Part shown: piece after piece, positions 31,575 to 35,138 of the stretch | Numbering within the stretch: the first letter of the stretch is position 1 | Layout: each line of letters starts with the position of its first letter | From: Oscillospiraceae bacterium | GTDB taxonomy: Bacteria; Bacillota; Clostridia; Oscillospirales; Oscillospiraceae | Length of the DNA: 35,138 nucleotides | Direction: 5' to 3' | Assembly: GCA_009785525.1 (NCBI GenBank) | Contig: WQWC01000021.1 | Coordinates: 1-35,138 of the forward strand | Notes under the pieces: generated by a model | What the model was told of the DNA's origin: nothing | The model's database searches: none | The model's input: the letters and a program-made list of their open reading frames with translations, nothing else | Program-made: the position numbers and the translations under genes

Positions 31575-33458
31575 ATGGGAGTAAAAGGTTATTTAGGAAA
31601 GTATGTTGTTATTGATCTTACAGCGCAAAAATACGAGGTGCGCGAGTTTGATAAGGACGTGCTTAAAAACTTCGTTGGCGGCCCGGCGCTCGGTGCGAAA
31701 ATTCTGTACGATTTAATGCCGGCAAAAACGCCTTGGGACTCGCCTGAAAGCGTCATCGGCTTTGTATCCAGCCCATCAAACGGAACAGGCCCGCTGTTAG
31801 GCGCGCGGTACACGGTGGTCAGCAAATCCCCGGTCACCGGAATGTGGAACGATGCGAACAGCGGCGGCAACTTCGGCCCGTTACTGCGCAAATCGGGATA
31901 CGATGCTGTCTTTGTCAAAGGGATTTCTGCGAAGCCCGTGTATGTCTTCATTGACGACGGCAGTATCACATTCCACGATGCGTCAAAAGTATGGGGCATG
32001 AAGACGGAAGATACCGAGCACGCGATCAAAAAAGAGCTGGGCGACAATAAAGTCGGCATAGCGCTGATTGGCCCCGCTGGGGAGCGCAAGTCGCTTATGG
32101 CAGCGGTTATGAACGATACTCATCGTGCAGCGGGCAGAGGCGGCTCCGGCGCTGTTATGGGCAGCAAGAACTTTAAAGCCCTTGTATGCCGCGGCAATGC
32201 CACAGTTGAAGCCGCAAACAAAGACGATGTCATCGCGCTGAACAAGGAAATCGGCGAATGGGCAAAAAGCGGCCCGTTGGCAGATACAATGTATCCGATG
32301 TTCTTCAATCATGGCACAGGCGGTACGTATGAGAGTGCGGTACTTGGCAGTGACGCCGGAATCAAAAACTGGGGCGGTGTACCGGCTGACCTCACCGAAG
32401 ACGAGATAAAAGCAGTCTCAGGACCTGTGATGGATGAACGCTGGAAGAAGAAAAAATTCGCCTGCAACACCTGCTCCCTTGGTTGCGGCGCGATTTATGA
32501 GATTAAAGACGGCAAATATCCGATTAAAGAGACGGGTCGTCCTGAATATGAAAATATGGCGGCGTTTGGTTCTACCCTCGGCTCGGGCGACGCGGAAGTC
32601 GTCAACTGGCTGAACTTCCTTTGCAACGAATATGGATATGACACGATTTCGTTCGGCGGCGCTATTGCTTGGGCGATGGAATCCTATGTCAACGGATTGT
32701 TCACTCTTGAAGAAACGGGCGGAATCGACCTCAAATGGGGCAATGCCGACGCGATTGCAAAAATGGCAGAGGCTGTCTGCAATGCCAGTACGGAGATGGG
32801 CAAAATCCTGAATCTCGGCGCAACGGCTGCCGCGAAGCATTATAACCGTGGTGAAGAGTACGCGATAACCGCCAGCGGCATTGAGATTCCGCACCACGAT
32901 CCGCGCAGATCCCCGGGACTTGCGAGAACATATCAGTACGACCCGACCCCGGGCAGGCACGTCAAAGGCGGCCAGGGCTTCCTCGCGGCGGCATTCTTGC
33001 CGCCGGAAGAGAAGTTTGATTACGACCACCCAGGACATGCCGAGCGCGATGTGGCCGGAGTTGCAGAGGTCGAGATGGCGAACAACGGCGGGTTCTGCGA
33101 ATTTGCGGGCATTGCGATACCGGACGGGGTCAAGTCAAAGCTGTTATCAGCCGTGACCGGCGTGGACTACACCGGCGACTTCGGTCTTCAAACCGGCCTG
33201 CGGTCATACACCATGCGCCACGCGTTTAATCTGCGCGAGGGGATGAAGCGTGAAGACAACACTATCTCCGGGCGTATTGTAGGCAAACCGGCGATGAAAT
33301 CCGGCCCGAATGAAGGCGTCAGCATTGATAACGAAAAGCTGGCTGATGGCTTCTTTGCCAAAATGGGCTGGGATGTGAAAACGATGGTTCCGTCGAAGAA
33401 GGTGCTTGAAGATTTAGGCGGAATGGAGACTGTCATCAAAGACCTGTACGGAGGTTGA
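31575..33458 (+). CDS. aor: Tungsten-type aldehyde:ferredoxin oxidoreductase
   Basis: An AOR-family enzyme of 627 residues that oxidises aldehydes to acids (or reduces acids) with ferredoxin, using a tungsten bis-pterin and a 4Fe-4S cluster. The cluster ligands are Cys297, Cys300 and Cys304 (CNTCSLGC) and Cys508 (NNGGFCEF), the spacing of Pyrococcus AOR. Other family features are GPALGAKILYD, RYTVVSKSPVTGMWNDANSGG, RGGSGAVMGSKNFKA and HHDPRRSPGLARTYQYDPTPG. ATG 31575 has AAGGAGG five bases upstream. The two genes that follow fit pterin-cofactor sulfur supply. The natural aldehyde is unknown. Confidence 0.95.
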   Translation: MGVKGYLGKYVVIDLTAQKYEVREFDKDVLKNFVGGPALGAKILYDLMPAKTPWDSPESVIGFVSSPSNGTGPLLGARYTVVSKSPVTGMWNDANSGGNFGPLLRKSGYDAVFVKGISAKPVYVFIDDGSITFHDASKVWGMKTEDTEHAIKKELGDNKVGIALIGPAGERKSLMAAVMNDTHRAAGRGGSGAVMGSKNFKALVCRGNATVEAANKDDVIALNKEIGEWAKSGPLADTMYPMFFNHGTGGTYESAVLGSDAGIKNWGGVPADLTEDEIKAVSGPVMDERWKKKKFACNTCSLGCGAIYEIKDGKYPIKETGRPEYENMAAFGSTLGSGDAEVVNWLNFLCNEYGYDTISFGGAIAWAMESYVNGLFTLEETGGIDLKWGNADAIAKMAEAVCNASTEMGKILNLGATAAAKHYNRGEEYAITASGIEIPHHDPRRSPGLARTYQYDPTPGRHVKGGQGFLAAAFLPPEEKFDYDHPGHAERDVAGVAEVEMANNGGFCEFAGIAIPDGVKSKLLSAVTGVDYTGDFGLQTGLRSYTMRHAFNLREGMKREDNTISGRIVGKPAMKSGPNEGVSIDNEKLADGFFAKMGWDVKTMVPSKKVLEDLGGMETVIKDLYGG

Positions 33459-33464
33459 GCGAAA

Positions 33465-33716
33465 ATGCTTACGGTCGATGTGAAATTTGTCGCGAATGAG
33501 CTTACGCCCGGCTTTGAAAACGGGGAGTATAAAGTTGAAGAAGGCGCATCAGTACGGGAGGTTATTGCCGTGTGTGAAAATCAATACGGCGTTGTTATCC
33601 CTGCCGATAACTTCAAAATGATGTACCCTCTTTTCAACGGCAAGCCGATAACGCTTGACGGTAAAGTTACCGTGGACGGCACATTGCACATCTGCCGCGT
33701 GGTCATGGGCGGCTGA
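33465..33716 (+). CDS. MoaD/ThiS-like sulfur-carrier protein
   Basis: An 83-residue beta-grasp protein ending in Gly-Gly (VVMGG), the residues adenylated by a MoeB/ThiF-type E1 and then converted to a thiocarboxylate. It lies between the oxidoreductase gene (six-base gap) and the E1 gene (five-base gap). The natural reading is a dedicated MoaD that supplies the dithiolene sulfur of the tungstopterin. MoaD and ThiS cannot be told apart by sequence at this length; the neighbours favour MoaD. Confidence 0.9.
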   Translation: MLTVDVKFVANELTPGFENGEYKVEEGASVREVIAVCENQYGVVIPADNFKMMYPLFNGKPITLDGKVTVDGTLHICRVVMGG

Positions 33717-33721
33717 GTATT

Positions 33722-34432
33722 ATGGATGAGAGGTATTCACGACAAATCGCCTTTCGGGGCATAGGGGAAAAAGGCCATTGCAAACTCAGCGCTGCCAAAG
33801 TCGCGATTGTCGGCGTCGGTGCGTTAGGCACCGTAGCTGCTGACAGGCTCTGCCGCGCTGGGATAGGCTATCTGCGCCTCATCGACTCCGATGTTGTGGA
33901 GCTGTCGAATTTGCAACGCCAGATGCTATACACCGAAGCCGACATAGGCAAACCCAAAGCCGCGACGGCTCAGAAGCATTTGCAAGATATAAACTCGGAT
34001 ATCACAATTGAGGCTCTGCAAACGCGGATAGAATCCGCCGATGACCCGGCGATGCAAGGTGTGGACATTGTAATCGACTGTACCGACAACGCCAAGGTGC
34101 GCTATCTGATTAACGAGAGCTGCCATAAATCAGGCATCCCGTGGATTCATGGTGCGGCAGCGGGGTCATCGGGCGTGGTGTTCGCGATGGTAAGTGGCGG
34201 CGCGTGTTTCAGGTGCCTATACGCCGATGCGGAGGGCAAAGGCGACACTGCGGCGACGTTGGGAATGCTGAGTACGCTCACGTCAGTTGTCGGTTCCCTT
34301 GAAGCCAACGAAGCGATGAAAGTGCTTGTTGGCGCACCGACAGCGGGACTGATGATGTTCGATATCTGGAGCGGCACGTTCGAGTACATCGAAACATCCC
34401 CCGACCCGGATTGCCCGGTATGCGGCAAGTAG
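33722..34432 (+). CDS. MoeB/ThiF/HesA-family E1-like activating enzyme
   Basis: The 236-residue protein adenylates the C-terminus of a ubiquitin-like sulfur carrier. Seen here: RYSRQIAFRGIGEKGHCKL, the nucleotide loop VAIVGVGALGT, LIDSDVVELSNLQRQMLY with the conserved Arg and Asp residues, DCTDN, and a zinc site made by CFRC and the C-terminal CPVCGK. It has no rhodanese domain, so the sulfur donor is separate. It follows the MoaD-like gene and most likely works on it. The TAG stop (34430-34432) is part of a GTAGGG palindromic element. Confidence 0.92.
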   Translation: MDERYSRQIAFRGIGEKGHCKLSAAKVAIVGVGALGTVAADRLCRAGIGYLRLIDSDVVELSNLQRQMLYTEADIGKPKAATAQKHLQDINSDITIEALQTRIESADDPAMQGVDIVIDCTDNAKVRYLINESCHKSGIPWIHGAAAGSSGVVFAMVSGGACFRCLYADAEGKGDTAATLGMLSTLTSVVGSLEANEAMKVLVGAPTAGLMMFDIWSGTFEYIETSPDPDCPVCGK

Positions 34433-34452
34433 GGGCGGCAATCTGCCGCCCG
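34429..34452. repeat. Palindromic intergenic element, solo module E
   Basis: GTAGGGG (34429-34435) leads into GGGCGGCA (34433-34440), ATC loop and TGCCGCCC (34444-34451). The first bases form the stop codon of the E1 gene, as in the copy at 1061. Confidence 0.7.
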
Positions 34453-34465
34453 CCTATGAAAAACA

Positions 34466-34498
34466 AAAGGGCTGTCTTCAGTTTGAAGACAGCCCTTT
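34466..34498. terminator. Bidirectional terminator-like hairpin
   Basis: AAAGGGCTGTCTTC (34466-34479) pairs perfectly with GAAGACAGCCCTTT (34485-34498) around AGTTT. It lies between the convergent E1 and acetyltransferase genes. The U-run is short on plus (TTTGT) and TTTTGTTTTT on minus. Its right arm recurs at 35035-35048. Confidence 0.8.
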
Positions 34499-35048
34499 GT
34501 CTATGGAGTTAATTATACGCTCTTATTGATTTTTCAAGCCAAATTACATCAATCCATTTGTTGAATTTATATCCAACATTGTGATAAATGCCAACTTCTT
34601 TGAATCCGAATGCTTTGTGCAAACCAACGCTTTTTTCATTAGGCAAAGCAATCCCTGCATAGACTGTGTAAATTCGCCCTTGTTCCGTCAATATCTCCAG
34701 CAGCTTTGCATAAAGCGCTTTGCCGATTCCACGCCTATGATATGCTTGGTCAACATACACAGAAACATCAGCGCTATATTGATATGCCGCACGCTCCCTG
34801 TGTTTTGAAGCATACGCATAACCTAGTATTTTTCCATTTTCCTCATATACGAGGCAGGGATAGTTACTCATTATATTCTTTATTCGTGCAGTAAATGCAT
34901 CAATTGTGGGCACTTCGGTTTCAAATGTGATGCAGGTATCGGTAACGTATGGTGCGTATATGCTCAAAATTTCAGCACTATCTGCGAGCGCAGCTTTTCG
35001 CATACTCAATTGTCATAACTCCTTAAATGATTTTGAAGACAGCCCTTT
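34482..35048. repeat. 17-bp direct repeat flanking the acetyltransferase gene
   Basis: TTTGAAGACAGCCCTTT occurs at 34482-34498 and again at 35032-35048, a distance of 550 bases, with the whole acetyltransferase gene between. The left copy is the right arm of a terminator; the right copy lacks the partner arm. Confidence 0.75.
34509..35009 (-). CDS. Phosphinothricin-acetyltransferase-like GNAT protein
   Basis: The 166-residue protein matches the PAT/MddA/YwnH group of amino-acid N-acetyltransferases: IYAPYVTDTCITFETEVPT at the N-terminus, SVYVDQAYHRRGIGKALYAKLL with the acetyl-CoA loop RRGIGKA, and LPNEKSVGLHKAFGFKEVG. Natural members acetylate methionine sulfone or sulfoximine or related amino acids. 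I set the start at TTG 35009 because AAGGAG lies nine bases upstream; ATG 35003 is 15 bases away. Its base composition looks more AT-rich than the genes around it and it is flanked by a 17-bp direct repeat, so it may be a recent arrival. Confidence 0.88.
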   Translation of the reverse strand: MSMRKAALADSAEILSIYAPYVTDTCITFETEVPTIDAFTARIKNIMSNYPCLVYEENGKILGYAYASKHRERAAYQYSADVSVYVDQAYHRRGIGKALYAKLLEILTEQGRIYTVYAGIALPNEKSVGLHKAFGFKEVGIYHNVGYKFNKWIDVIWLEKSIRAYN

Positions 35049-35083
35049 AAAATGTATCTCTGTTTCGATAGAACCACTTCGTC

Positions 35084-35138
35084 ATGTCAACGGATAATTC
35101 ATGTTGACCTTGCGGCGCGTAAGCCGCCGCAAATGTCA
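35084..35138. repeat. Palindromic repeat cut by the right edge
   Basis: GTCAAC (35086-35091) and GTTGAC (35103-35108) form one inverted repeat; TTGCGGCG (35110-35117) and CGCCGCAA (35125-35132) form another. ATGTCA appears at 35084-35089 and again at the last six bases, as if a tandem unit of about 49 bases were starting over at the edge. Confidence 0.5.

Noticed and set aside
27516-34432. A single operon joining the TRAP transporter and the aldehyde oxidoreductase
   Set aside because: A strong terminator (31429-31468) and a separate extended -10 promoter (31523-31528) lie between them.
1-35138. CRISPR array, transposase, integrase or phage genes
   Set aside because: No regularly spaced identical repeats and no proteins of these families were seen anywhere in the window.

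Overview
The window looks like chromosomal DNA of a mid-GC (about half G+C by eye) anaerobic member of the Clostridia (Bacillota). Reasons: genes typical of that group (RNase M5, NrdR, a clostridial-type PurF, a YetF-like/DUF4363 pair, DUF6514, MltG with a long cytosolic tail, a TagA-type glycosyltransferase, a Dlt-like operon), strong AGGAGG ribosome binding sites, TTGACA/TATAAT promoters, and a tungsten-type aldehyde:ferredoxin oxidoreductase, which implies strict anaerobiosis. I cannot place it to genus.

Layout. 1-5.2 kb: a stand-alone lipoate-free E2-like acyltransferase (+), a small membrane protein and purF (-), a YetF-like/DUF4363 pair (+), then nrdR and a DUF6514 gene (-), separated by palindromic intergenic repeats. 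5.3-11.7 kb (-): Fe-alcohol dehydrogenase, comEC, a CotS/APH-type kinase, holA and rnmV, ending in an intrinsic terminator. 11.7-14.6 kb (+): a membrane-anchored PQQ-type beta-propeller and NudC. 14.6-15.26 kb is non-coding and AT-rich, with DnaA-box-like sites. 15.26-19.92 kb (-) is one tight operon: TagA-type glycosyltransferase, tmk, 5-formyl-THF cyclo-ligase, mltG and a U32/TrhP tRNA-hydroxylation gene.

20.0-26.3 kb (+) is the most distinctive unit: tRNA-Val(GAC), an attenuator-like hairpin, then a Dlt-like aminoacylation operon of AMP-forming amino-acid ligase, GNAT protein, carrier protein and MBOAT transferase. It ends with one protein that joins an SGNH/DltD-like domain to a NodB polysaccharide deacetylase. 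No promoter is visible between the tRNA and the operon. The set suggests a machine that charges an amino acid, moves it across the membrane, and both acylates and de-N-acetylates a cell-surface polymer.

26.3-27.4 kb (-): a RimJ-like acetyltransferase and dCTP deaminase. 27.5-31.5 kb (+): a TAXI-type TRAP transporter (binding lipoprotein, DUF1850 protein, fused permease) behind an exact-consensus promoter and closed by a strong terminator. 31.5-34.45 kb (+): a separate operon of tungsten aldehyde oxidoreductase, a MoaD/ThiS-like sulfur carrier and a MoeB/ThiF-like E1, the last two presumably serving the enzyme's pterin cofactor. 34.5-35.0 kb (-): a phosphinothricin-acetyltransferase-like GNAT gene flanked by a 17-bp direct repeat. 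A family of palindromic elements bounded by GTAGGG...CCCTAC recurs in the intergenic gaps and supplies the stop codon of two genes.
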